7,139 nt of DNA, from assembly GCA_030040395.1 (NCBI GenBank), contig JASHTU010000637.1:1-7139 (forward strand). Direction: 5' to 3'. Origin of the DNA: Acidobacteriaceae bacterium (GTDB lineage: Bacteria > Acidobacteriota > Terriglobia > Terriglobales > Acidobacteriaceae). A model generated the notes under the pieces. It was given only the letters and a program-made list of their open reading frames with translations. It was not told where the DNA came from and ran no database searches. Of the stretch, positions 1-7,103 are shown piece by piece. The stretch's first letter is position 1. Each line of letters opens with the position of its first letter. The position numbers and the translations under genes were made by a program.

Positions 1-453
1 GAGACCGAAAGACCCCATGAGTGGCTCGGCGAGCAGGCCGAGGTTCCAGAGGCACCACATGTTGGTGGCCAGGTGAAGGATGCCCACGTGCAGGAACATG
101 GCGGTGATGATGCGCTGCCATTCTCCATAAATCAGCACCGCGCCGGCGTTGTTGGCGCCCCAGCGCATGAGTTGATCGACATTCGGGCTGAAGGCGCTGA
201 TGCCGTGGAAGACCATGGCCAGATACACTGCACAATTGACTCCCACCAGCAAATAGGTTGCCGGCGCCGCAGCCCACGTGGGCCGGTGGCGCCGCACGGG
301 CGGCGCGGGCGGAATGTAGCGGGACTCCGGCGGCAAAAGCTCCGGTGAAGCGCCGTAAATGTGCGCCGAACCCTGTCCGCGAAGCGCAGAACCGAACTCC
401 CAGTGAACCGGATTCTGTCCACCGGGTGGAGAGTCGGGGAAATGGCTGCCCAT
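1..453 (-). CDS. Rhomboid family intramembrane serine protease, N-terminal part (runs off window)
   Basis: The frame is open from an ATG at 453-451 to the window edge, giving 151 residues without a stop. Residues 1-60 form a hydrophilic, proline-rich N-terminal region, probably cytoplasmic. A first membrane segment follows at about 62-83. The core signature comes next: W112-x-R114, then H122, H127 and N131 in the spacing HxxxxHxxxN, followed by NMWCLWNLG. In E. coli GlpG the equivalent residues are H145, H150 and N154, the last two helping to form the oxyanion hole. The catalytic Ser (GxSG) and His lie beyond the window, so activity cannot be judged. Rhomboids cut transmembrane segments of other membrane proteins within the bilayer. 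The start is moderately supported: only a weak AAAGG lies just before the ATG, but no in-frame ATG or GTG was found further upstream as far as the hairpin. The gene lies downstream of a terminator, so it is probably transcribed separately from the propeller gene. Confidence 0.88.
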   Translation of the reverse strand, partial: MGSHFPDSPPGGQNPVHWEFGSALRGQGSAHIYGASPELLPPESRYIPPAPPVRRHRPTWAAAPATYLLVGVNCAVYLAMVFHGISAFSPNVDQLMRWGANNAGAVLIYGEWQRIITAMFLHVGILHLATNMWCLWNLGLLAEPLMGSFGL

Positions 454-536
454 ACCTTTAACTCTACTGCATTTTGACGTTTCTGGGACAGCTGTTGGAC
501 GGGCTTTCCGCTGGCTGAGACGGCGGCCGGCCGTGG

Positions 537-579
537 AAAACAGCGCGCCCGGCCTTCACGGCAGCGAAGGCCGGGCGCG
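537..579 (-). terminator. Intrinsic terminator after the beta-propeller gene
   Basis: Bases 544-557 and 566-579 are a perfect 14-bp inverted repeat, very GC-rich, with an 8-base loop (558-565). Read on the minus strand, the stem is followed by CTG and then TTTT (537-540). It starts about 34 bases after the propeller stop codon. The T-run is short and offset by three bases, so termination may be partial. On the plus strand there is no T-run after the stem, so it acts in the minus direction. A 10-bp palindrome, CGGCCGGCCG, lies just beyond at 524-533. Confidence 0.75.
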
Positions 580-612
580 ACGGATCAGGGGGAACTGGCC
601 GATCAAGTGAAG

Positions 613-1824
613 TTATTGATTGGTGGCCGTGGCCAGGGCGCCGGGGCGCGCGTCGAATTTGAGCGTGGCCGAAGGGTCCGGGCTCAGCGTCGTTCCATCG
701 AACCGGTACACTTCGATGTCGCGCTCGGTGGCGCACTGGAGAAGGATCTCGGTGCTGTCGCTGTTCCACACCGCTCCCTGGCACCAGTGTCCCGTATCCG
801 CGGAGGCGATCTTAGTGAGTTTGCCGTCGTTCACGCCGTAAATCAGCATCAGTCCGTGCACCGAATTGAAGTTGGGCGACGTGGGCGGGAGCGCGGAGTT
901 GTTGGCGACGGTCACTTCAGCATACTTTCCGTCGGGCGAAAGATCGACGTGCTCCGGCGTAGGCCCCACCTCGGCGGAATCCACCACCTTGTTGGTGGCG
1001 AGGTCGATGAGAGAGATGGTTCCAGCGCGCGGAGGACCGCGCCGCCTGCGCCCGCCTGGCGCGCCCGCTTCGGCAGGCGGCGGCTCAGGGTGTTCCTCGA
1101 TGGCCCCGCCGAGGTTGGTGTTGACGCCGTACTTCCCATCGGGAGTGATGCTCATGCCGTAGGGCGCCCGGCCGGTGACGATCGACTGGCCGCTGTTGGT
1201 CACTTTCTTGCCATCCACATCGAGGATGTCGATGCGGCTGCCGCCGCGCTCCACCACATACGCGTGCTTGCCGTTGCGGGCGAAGACCACATCTGTGGGG
1301 CCCGAGTCGGACTCAAGCTGGATGGTGTCGATCTTGGTCAGTTTTTTGTGCGCGATGGTGAACACCGAGACCGAGCCGCTGGTGTTGGCGACCAACGCCA
1401 TGGTGACTTTGGCGTTCATGGAAACGCCACTGGCCCCGTCGCCAGCTGCAACCGTCTGCGTGACGTGGGGCTTGTCGGGATTGGCGATATCCACAACCGA
1501 AACCGTGTCGGCCAGGACCAGCTTTTCGGGATTGCTCGGGTCGGGCTTCTGCGAGCAGGTGACGATGGCGAAGCTCGAGTCGGGCGAAACCGCAACCGAA
1601 TTGGGCGGACCGATCATGCTGGCCGGCACATCGATCTGCGCCATGACCTTCGGCGGCGAGACGCTGAGGTCGATGGTGGTGAATGTATCCGGGCGCATGC
1701 CGGGAGGATTGTCGCCGGGACGCATTTGTTTGCCGTCGTTGGCCGAAACCGCGATTTGCGCGGAAGCGCACGCGGCCAGCGCGAACCAAGTCGCCGCTGC
1801 CGCAACCACTAAATTAGTTTTCAT
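613..1824 (-). CDS. Secreted YncE/YVTN-type beta-propeller protein (lactonase-like fold)
   Basis: The product is 403 residues. Residues 1-22 form an export signal with a long hydrophobic core, ending in an ASA|Q signal-peptidase I site. An overlapping LAAC at 16-19 fits a lipobox, so it may instead be a lipoprotein. The rest shows repeated propeller-blade motifs: NSVAVSPDSSFAIVT near 75-89, PTDVVFARNGKHAYVV near 177-191, PYGMSITPDGKYGVNT near 221-236 and PEHVDLSPDGKYAEVT near 290-305. Each is followed by a strand such as VSVVDI, SRIDILDV or TISLIDLAT. This is the pattern of seven-bladed YVTN/YncE and 6-phosphogluconolactonase-like propellers; no catalytic residues can be named. Residues about 241-267 are a Pro/Ala/Arg-rich insert between strands. 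The start is chosen because GGAG (1832-1835) lies 7 bases before this ATG and the signal peptide begins here; an in-frame upstream ATG at 1950 would add 42 implausible residues. It lies 136 bases after the aldolase-like gene. Its ligand or partner is unknown. Confidence 0.88.
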   Translation of the reverse strand: MKTNLVVAAAATWFALAACASAQIAVSANDGKQMRPGDNPPGMRPDTFTTIDLSVSPPKVMAQIDVPASMIGPPNSVAVSPDSSFAIVTCSQKPDPSNPEKLVLADTVSVVDIANPDKPHVTQTVAAGDGASGVSMNAKVTMALVANTSGSVSVFTIAHKKLTKIDTIQLESDSGPTDVVFARNGKHAYVVERGGSRIDILDVDGKKVTNSGQSIVTGRAPYGMSITPDGKYGVNTNLGGAIEEHPEPPPAEAGAPGGRRRRGPPRAGTISLIDLATNKVVDSAEVGPTPEHVDLSPDGKYAEVTVANNSALPPTSPNFNSVHGLMLIYGVNDGKLTKIASADTGHWCQGAVWNSDSTEILLQCATERDIEVYRFDGTTLSPDPSATLKFDARPGALATATNQ

Positions 1825-1831
1825 GGGTTCA

Positions 1832-1835
1832 CTCC
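1832..1835 (-). promoter_or_regulatory. Ribosome binding site deciding the propeller start
   Basis: GGAG on the minus strand, 7 bases before the ATG at 1824. It favours the 403-residue product with an N-terminal signal peptide over the longer open frame starting at 1950. Confidence 0.7.
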
Positions 1836-1907
1836 AAGTTATTTTTTGTAGACCGCAGAAGACTGAACAGGAAATAGAAATAACTTTGATTTGAAACGAG
1901 CCAACGT

Positions 1908-1946
1908 GGCGTGCGCGGCTGCCCTTTCGGATGCGTCCGCGCCGCC
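1908..1946 (-). other. Bulged GC-rich hairpin in the gap between aldolase-like and propeller genes
   Basis: On the minus strand GGCG+GCGCGG (1946-1937) pairs with CCGCGC+CGCC (1918-1908), giving 10 base pairs with one unpaired base at 1912 and an 18-base loop. The loop contains CCGAAAGG, a possible GNRA-type mini-hairpin. No T-run follows, so it is not a classical terminator. It could be an RNA processing or stability element between two cistrons, or part of a structured 5' leader of the propeller gene. Confidence 0.4.
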
Positions 1947-1949
1947 ACA

Positions 1950-1955
1950 ATTATA
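1950..1955 (-). promoter_or_regulatory. Candidate -10 hexamer (TATAAT) for the propeller gene
   Basis: A perfect TATAAT inside TATATATAAT lies on the minus strand, just after the stop codon of the aldolase-like gene. No TTGACA-like -35 box or TGn extension is visible at the right spacing. Transcription from it would begin near 1943, at the hairpin, leaving a leader of about 120 bases. AT-richness alone could produce this match. Confidence 0.3.
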
Positions 1956-1960
1956 TATAG

Positions 1961-3085
1961 CTACACCGGCATCTTGCGCTTGGTGAATTCGCGGCCCATT
2001 TGCGTCGTCTTCTCCGCGCCGCCCATGATCATGGCGCCGTCCTTAATCTGGGTAATCACGTAGCTGGGATTGTTCGGGTCCGGGCTCGACGAGTTGAGGA
2101 ACCTGACGCCGTTCCTCTTGCATTCGGCCAGGACCTCGGCGCGGACCTGGTCCAGGACGGTCTGCTGCTCAGGGGTGAGATGACGGCCTCGCGTTGTCAC
2201 GTTTTCGTCGTACGCCGCAAGCCCGAACAGCGACTGCGTATTATCCGTCGGGCCCCACTCGGCAAAGGCCAGCCCCGGCGTGGCCAGGGTTTGTTTCATG
2301 TTGTCGTCTGCGAAGTGGTCCTCGATCTTGCAGCCGACCATGATCTCGCCGCGAGGATTCAGCGGCCACACGTCGGCAATGTGCATGTACTTGTTGGGAG
2401 GGACGCCCCAGATCTGCGGCGCCACGCCCGGCGGCTGTCCGCGCAGGCCCATGCCCTGCCGCGCCACCCGCGGCGTGTCGGGGTAATCGCAGCTGAAGCG
2501 CGCCGCCATCTGGCAGTAAACTTCGATGGCCTGCGGATCACGGGCGTGGCAGATGTGTACGCCGTGCGCGCCCAAGTCGAGAAAGTTGTTCACAATCCAC
2601 GCGTTGGCGATGGCGTACATCTCGTTCAAACCGGTGCACGGCGGCTCGACGAAAACCGCCGGCGTGGCGTGGCCGCTGCGCGTGGGGCCGCCGTCTTTCA
2701 GGCCACGCATGAAATCGGCAAACCGCGTGAAGTCCAGCGGGCCATGTTCAAGACCGTAGTTGATGCAGTCGGCGTAAGTCTTGGCCACTTTCTTGCCCTG
2801 CTCGTAGGCGTCCATCCCCGGACGCAGGCCGGAGCTCGTGTAGTAAATGGGCTGTCCATCCTCCCACAGCTCGATCACCTTGTTCACGCGCCGCGGCTTG
2901 TAATTCGTGTCCACCGAGGAGGGTTGCCAGCCGGAGTTCGCCGAAGGGTCGCCCATGCCGAACCCTTCCTCGTTGCCGCCTCCTCCGCGCTCCTGCGCCA
3001 GCGCAGGGCTCGATGCGCCGATAAAGCCCATTCCGATGCCCGCGCCCACACCAGCCGCGAGCAGTTCTCTTCTATTCATACCCAT
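1961..3085 (-). CDS. Tat-exported HpcH/HpaI aldolase/citrate lyase family protein
   Basis: The product is 374 residues. Residues 1-30 resemble a twin-arginine signal: NRRELL, a glycine/alanine-rich hydrophobic stretch, and an ALA|Q cleavage site. A Gly-rich linker follows. The HpaI-like barrel starts near 65 (RVNKVIELWEDGQPIYY). Landmarks are LEHGPLD (112-118), VFVEPP (144-149), the LGAHGVHICHARDPQAIEVY strand and helix (171-190), KIEDHFADD (253-261) and EWGPTDNTQSLFG (276-288). Family enzymes perform metal-dependent, pyruvate-type retro-aldol cleavage. Here the metal ligands (Glu255, Asp281) and the active-site His114 appear present, but the positions of HpaI Arg70 and Asp42 are Glu147 and Gly111. 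The assignment is to fold and family, not to a reaction. The first ATG is used because GAGGAG (3092-3097) lies 6 bases before it; a second ATG two codons later is less well spaced. Placement between a TonB-dependent receptor and a secreted propeller suggests a periplasmic role. Confidence 0.85.
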   Translation of the reverse strand: MGMNRRELLAAGVGAGIGMGFIGASSPALAQERGGGGNEEGFGMGDPSANSGWQPSSVDTNYKPRRVNKVIELWEDGQPIYYTSSGLRPGMDAYEQGKKVAKTYADCINYGLEHGPLDFTRFADFMRGLKDGGPTRSGHATPAVFVEPPCTGLNEMYAIANAWIVNNFLDLGAHGVHICHARDPQAIEVYCQMAARFSCDYPDTPRVARQGMGLRGQPPGVAPQIWGVPPNKYMHIADVWPLNPRGEIMVGCKIEDHFADDNMKQTLATPGLAFAEWGPTDNTQSLFGLAAYDENVTTRGRHLTPEQQTVLDQVRAEVLAECKRNGVRFLNSSSPDPNNPSYVITQIKDGAMIMGGAEKTTQMGREFTKRKMPV

Positions 3086-3091
3086 ATTGCT

Positions 3092-3097
3092 CTCCTC
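3092..3097 (-). promoter_or_regulatory. Ribosome binding site of the aldolase-like gene
   Basis: GAGGAG on the minus strand, 6 bases before the ATG at 3085 and 12 before the alternative ATG at 3079. The spacing favours the first ATG. Confidence 0.75.
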
Positions 3098-3423
3098 TAT
3101 CGCTCGACCTAGAGATATTGAAGTACTGATCGACGTTGACGGACCACACTAGAGGAAAGACTCAAACGCCCAGAAAAAACAGAATCCGCATTCATTGATC
3201 CGCGCTTCAGGGAGACGGTGAAGGACGCTGCGATAGGAGACCGTCGCCTCGGTTGCATCTTCGGTCCGGTCGGGGCCGTCCCTTCGATTTGAGCCGTTAG
3301 GTTCTCGATCGAGCCCACTGAGGATTCGCGGCCCATCCGCGCCGCCTTTTGAGGCAGTGATCCATTCGGCGCGCACTCCTCCCCTCGCGGAGGTTCGATA
3401 ACTCCTTCCGCTATCTGGTCAGA
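3098..3423 (-). other. Gap between receptor and aldolase-like genes, no gene recognised
   Basis: The 338 bases between the receptor stop and the aldolase-like start hold no convincing gene. Two overlapping 75-codon minus frames (3109-3336, and 3149-3376 from GTG) resemble no known family. No intrinsic terminator was found: a 5-bp CCTCC/GGAGG stem near 3377-3392 lacks a T-run, and a six-T run on the minus strand near 3175-3180 lacks a good stem before it. No clear promoter was seen either. Read-through from the receptor into the aldolase-like gene is possible but not shown. Confidence 0.5.
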
Positions 3424-6400
3424 TCAGAACGAATACTTCAGCGCGGCTTGCAGCTCGCGCATATTCTCGGTGGTGTTGGTGATCACGCCGAAGGTCGCGC
3501 TGGCGGGGTTGGTGCTGGCAGGTAAACCCCAGTTCACACGATTCGTTGCGTTAAAGGCTTCGAATCTAACCAAGAGTTCATGCGACTCCCAGAAATGGAA
3601 GGTGCGTCCGAGGTTTGCATCGAAGTCCTCCAGTCCAGGAGAGGGGAGGTTGTTCCTGGCCCAGTTTCCTTCCTGCCAGCTCTGGTTCAGGTAGCCCGGG
3701 GTGGAACAGTAACTCGTGGGGGCGGCAGTGTAAGCGCAGGCGAAGGCCGCCTGGTTCCAGTAGGGATGTGTTGCCGTGACGCCGGGATGCGACGACCTAT
3801 ATTGTGAAATGCCCTGCCACTGCGGTTGGGTGCCGAGCGTGTCCAGTTGAGCCGGATCGCCAGCGCTGCTCGCATTAATGCTGGTTCCGTCGCCCAGGGT
3901 AAGAATGCCGCCGAATGTCCAGCCGCTGACGATGTGGTTGACAAACGGATTGGAGGGCGCAAAGGCGGCGCCGGCGCCAAAGGGAAGGTTGTAGACGAAC
4001 GAGGCTACAAACCGCCGCGGCTGGTTGAACTGCGAGCTGCCGCGATCAATTTGCGGCCAGTAGCTGTTATCGGGCCAGAGAGTGTCATCCCCGGTGTTCC
4101 GGTAGGCGCTGCCGAAGTCGATGGAGTGGCCCCACGTAAAAGCAACCATGTAAAGCAGGCCGTGGGAGATGCGCTGCGTAACCTTCACATCCATAGCGTT
4201 GTAAGCGCCGCGGTCCCAGTCTTTCACCAGCTGAAGATTGCCCAATGTCGGCCAGGGCCGGCGGGCAGTTTCACTCCTGGTGTCAGTCGGCCCTGTCTTG
4301 GGAACGACCTGGTTGAGCACAAAGTAGCGGAGGTCGTGGTGAGACTCATTGCCCATATAGGCAACTTCCAGGGCCACATTTTGGGAGAGCTGGCGCTCCA
4401 CGTTGAACATGTACTGCTCGACGTAGGTCGTGCGGTTGTGCTGATCTGTGATGTCGACCTGAGGCGCCGCTTCGCACGGTCCGGTCCAAGTTATCTGGCC
4501 GTTATATTGATTCGGACCGCAACCGGCGTTTGCGGCCTCGAGCGACCAGGGCGCGGAGAGCGGAACATATTCGCCTAGCGGTACGGGTTGCTGGCCGTCT
4601 TTTCCGCCCAGGTTGCGGCCCATGTCGAATGCGTATTCGTCTTGGTCAGTAACGTAGTAGAGCCCGTAGCCGGTCCGGATACTCGTCTTTGCGCCCAGCG
4701 CGTAATCGAGGCCGATGCGGGGCCCGAAGTTCTCATTGTTGGGGTTCATTGTAGAGCGTCCCATGTATTGATCGCCGCACTGGACCGGTTGCCCTGGCTC
4801 GGAGAATTCCAAGGTGGCAGAGGCATAAAAGTTGCAACCCGCGGGGCCCGGCCTGGTATAGATGGGCGAAGGCGCGCCCGCATTGATGTTGACCAGGGGC
4901 TCGGTATGCTGGGCGGCGGACTGGACAGTCACACCGGTTGTGAATACCTGCATGTTCAGGAAGTTGTTGTGTTTGTCGATCCAAGGCCGGAAATTGTCAT
5001 AACGGATGCCCAGGTTGAGGGTCAGGTTTGGCCTCACCTTCCAGTCGTCCTGGAGAAAGGCCGAATAGTCCTTGCGGCGCATCTCGACGTTGGCGAGCTG
5101 GCTGATGCGTATGTAAATTGAGCTCACGTAACCGAGCTCCACATCGGCCAATCCGAATCCGGATGCCGTGGTGGTGGTCCCTAATGCCGGATTAAGGGTG
5201 TCATCTCCGTTGGAACCGATGGTGCCGGTGCCGAACTGGTTGCCGAGCTCGTTAAATTGGTCGGCTTCAAATGCGCCGCCAAGTTTGATGGTGTGGTTGC
5301 CCTTGATGATTGACAGGCTATCCATATAGCTGTAGATGTCGTCGTGGGTGATATAAGGTGAGGCGCCGCCGTAGCCCGAAATGCCGCTGCCAAAACCGAC
5401 GGAGGGATATCCGTAGTCTTCTGCGTTTGTGGCGTATACGCCGGTGATTCCCAGACTTGCCTGAGGGTCGAAGCTCCCGCCCGCGAAGGGACTGGAATTG
5501 CCGTTATAGAAAGAATCCCAGCCCACCCGGGCGTCGTTGACCATGTGCGGGTTAATGATGAAGGTGTTTCCAACCACGATCTGTTTTACGGTGGAATTGG
5601 TGACGTCTGCGGTGATAGCTCCAAAGACAGATGCAGGATGGTACAGGTCGTCTTCCCAGCTGAAGCGGCCGAACCAGCTCGCGCGGGCGTTTTGAGTCCA
5701 GTCGATGCGTTGGTTGAATTGTGTCTCCTGAGTAAGGCTCGGTTGCTCGGCGATGTAGTCATTGGCGTATGCCATCTCTTCGTTGGGGCCGCCGAACTGA
5801 TTGGGCGGCGGCAAGAGGCTCATTAATTTTGTCGCGATTGGGCTGATGTCCGCGCTAGGAATGACGTTGAGGGTTCCACTCACCGTACAGGTATTTGTGG
5901 TGGGGCCGTAGGATCCGCCGGAGCTGATCTGGCACGCCCCTTCATTGGGACCGCTGAAGACCTGGCTCAGGGGCCAGTAGATCGGCAATTCCCCATGGAG
6001 GTTATCGTTGAAATTGCCGTTAATCATGTCCTGCGTCGGCACGGAACCGAACTCCTGCAGGGTTTCATCATCTCGGAGGGATTCAAAGCTGGAATCAAAG
6101 AACAACTTGTTCTTGGCGTTGAAGAGGCGAGGAATGCTCAAAGGGCCGCCGAGGACGAAGCCGTAATCGTTACGATGGAAGGGATTCTTGGGCCCGGTTT
6201 GCAGCCAGATTCTGGCATCCGCGGCGTCATTGCGGATGAAGTCGTATGCGACGCCATGGTAGGTGTTGCCGCCGGGCAATGTGGTGGCATTGATCTGACT
6301 GGCGCCGCGGCCGAACTCGGCCGAATAAATACCAGTTAGAACCGTGAACTCCTGCAGCGCATCGACCGACGGATGGATGATGTAAGTGTTGTAGTTCGGT

Positions 6401-7014
6401 TCGGTGTTCTCAATGCCGTCGAGAGTGTAGTGGTTGTACTCCAGGCGCTGGCCGGCGACAGAAATCACATCCTGGGCGCGGGCCCCGGAAAGGCCGATCA
6501 ACCCGCTTGTTACGCCGGTCTCGCTGACGACGTTCGGGTTCAAGGCCACGAGCTGCAGGTAATCGCGCCCGTTCAAGGGCATAGCCACGATCTGCTGGTG
6601 CGGGACGTCATTTTCAATCGCAGTCGATTCCGTGCTGACGAGAGGCTCGGCGGTGGTCACCTCCACCTGCTGTGTGACCGCGCCGACTTCCATCTTGAAA
6701 TCCATCCGCAAGACGGCGCCGACAGTCACAGCAATGTTCGGCTCAGACTCGGTCTTAAACTCGCTCTTGGTCGCTTGGATGGTATAGTCCCCCGGCGCCA
6801 GGTAAGGAATGTCATAGTTTCCGCTTTGGTTGCTGGTTGTGGCCCGAACCTGTTGTGTAGCGATATTGGTTGCTTTCACAGTGGCGCCTGGGATCACCGC
6901 TCCGCTGGCGTCGGTTACCGTCCCGGTCACTTCGCTGGTCGTCTGCTGGCCATACGCTGCAAAATGGGGAACCACGATCAGGAACCCGAGGACGAGCGTC
7001 CACAATAGCTTCAT
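3424..7014 (-). CDS. Oar-like TonB-dependent receptor with carboxypeptidase-regulatory-like domain
   Basis: The product is 1196 residues and spans the outer membrane. Residues 1-22 are a signal peptide (AYG|Q). Residues about 27-110 form a carboxypeptidase-regulatory-like beta-sandwich (EVTGTVTDASGAVIPGATV, later NYDIPYLAPGDYTI). The plug covers roughly 115-250, with hallmarks of the Oar family: VEVTTAEPLV, MPLNGRDYLQL (145-155), VDALQEFTVLTGIYSAEFGRG (217-237) and GGNTYHG. The remainder is a long barrel with many aromatic strands, for example FLQDDWKVRPNLTLNLGIRYD (653-673), ending in KYSF, an outer-membrane C-terminus with terminal Phe. Such receptors import bulky ligands using TonB energy; in Acidobacteriota many are tied to polymer or oligomer use, but the ligand here is unknown. 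Eight cysteines occur as four close pairs (361/376, 727/746, 832/847, 1093/1103), probably disulfides in surface loops. The start is supported by GGAG (7024-7027), 9 bases upstream, and by the signal peptide. Confidence 0.95.
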   Translation of the reverse strand: MKLLWTLVLGFLIVVPHFAAYGQQTTSEVTGTVTDASGAVIPGATVKATNIATQQVRATTSNQSGNYDIPYLAPGDYTIQATKSEFKTESEPNIAVTVGAVLRMDFKMEVGAVTQQVEVTTAEPLVSTESTAIENDVPHQQIVAMPLNGRDYLQLVALNPNVVSETGVTSGLIGLSGARAQDVISVAGQRLEYNHYTLDGIENTEPNYNTYIIHPSVDALQEFTVLTGIYSAEFGRGASQINATTLPGGNTYHGVAYDFIRNDAADARIWLQTGPKNPFHRNDYGFVLGGPLSIPRLFNAKNKLFFDSSFESLRDDETLQEFGSVPTQDMINGNFNDNLHGELPIYWPLSQVFSGPNEGACQISSGGSYGPTTNTCTVSGTLNVIPSADISPIATKLMSLLPPPNQFGGPNEEMAYANDYIAEQPSLTQETQFNQRIDWTQNARASWFGRFSWEDDLYHPASVFGAITADVTNSTVKQIVVGNTFIINPHMVNDARVGWDSFYNGNSSPFAGGSFDPQASLGITGVYATNAEDYGYPSVGFGSGISGYGGASPYITHDDIYSYMDSLSIIKGNHTIKLGGAFEADQFNELGNQFGTGTIGSNGDDTLNPALGTTTTASGFGLADVELGYVSSIYIRISQLANVEMRRKDYSAFLQDDWKVRPNLTLNLGIRYDNFRPWIDKHNNFLNMQVFTTGVTVQSAAQHTEPLVNINAGAPSPIYTRPGPAGCNFYASATLEFSEPGQPVQCGDQYMGRSTMNPNNENFGPRIGLDYALGAKTSIRTGYGLYYVTDQDEYAFDMGRNLGGKDGQQPVPLGEYVPLSAPWSLEAANAGCGPNQYNGQITWTGPCEAAPQVDITDQHNRTTYVEQYMFNVERQLSQNVALEVAYMGNESHHDLRYFVLNQVVPKTGPTDTRSETARRPWPTLGNLQLVKDWDRGAYNAMDVKVTQRISHGLLYMVAFTWGHSIDFGSAYRNTGDDTLWPDNSYWPQIDRGSSQFNQPRRFVASFVYNLPFGAGAAFAPSNPFVNHIVSGWTFGGILTLGDGTSINASSAGDPAQLDTLGTQPQWQGISQYRSSHPGVTATHPYWNQAAFACAYTAAPTSYCSTPGYLNQSWQEGNWARNNLPSPGLEDFDANLGRTFHFWESHELLVRFEAFNATNRVNWGLPASTNPASATFGVITNTTENMRELQAALKYSF

Positions 7015-7023
7015 GGGTGTTTT

Positions 7024-7027
7024 CTCC
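7024..7027 (-). promoter_or_regulatory. Ribosome binding site of the receptor gene
   Basis: GGAG on the minus strand with a 9-base spacer to the ATG at 7014, which begins a clear signal peptide. Confidence 0.6.
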
Positions 7028-7103
7028 AGTGGTTGGCGTTCGAGTTGGGGGGCGTTTATCTAGCTAGTGTTCTGAGTTAGAAATACGTTGAATAATATGG
7101 AGA

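Noticed and set aside
132..422. 96-codon minus-strand frame overlapping the rhomboid gene
   Set aside because: It is out of frame with the rhomboid core and is Arg-rich without any motif; the frame starting at 453 carries the HxxxxHxxxN signature.
464..784. 106-codon minus-strand frame spanning the propeller end and terminator
   Set aside because: It runs through the terminator hairpin and overlaps the propeller gene in another frame; its Arg/Pro-rich translation has no motif.
607..1812. 401-codon plus-strand open frame opposite the propeller gene
   Set aside because: Its translation is rich in His, Arg, Asp, Gly and Val with no family pattern, as expected for the complement of a GC-rich gene. 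The minus strand has a signal peptide, blade motifs and a ribosome binding site.
1825..1950. 42-residue N-terminal extension of the propeller gene
   Set aside because: It would bury the signal peptide and includes the intergenic hairpin; the ribosome binding site supports the internal ATG at 1824.
2000..3112. 370-codon plus-strand open frame opposite the aldolase-like gene
   Set aside because: Same type of antisense shadow; no recognisable domain, and the minus-strand frame shows clear HpaI-family motifs.
3109..3376. Two overlapping 75-codon minus frames in the receptor-aldolase gap
   Set aside because: No family resemblance, different frames over the same bases, and no well-spaced ribosome binding site; such lengths arise by chance at this base composition.
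3377..3392. Short CCTCC/GGAGG stem after the receptor stop as a terminator
   Set aside because: Only five base pairs and no T-run follows on the minus strand.
3826..4578. 250-codon and other plus-strand frames opposite the receptor gene (also 4588-5121 and 6373-7008)
   Set aside because: All are antisense to a receptor with continuous domain structure and show no independent motifs.
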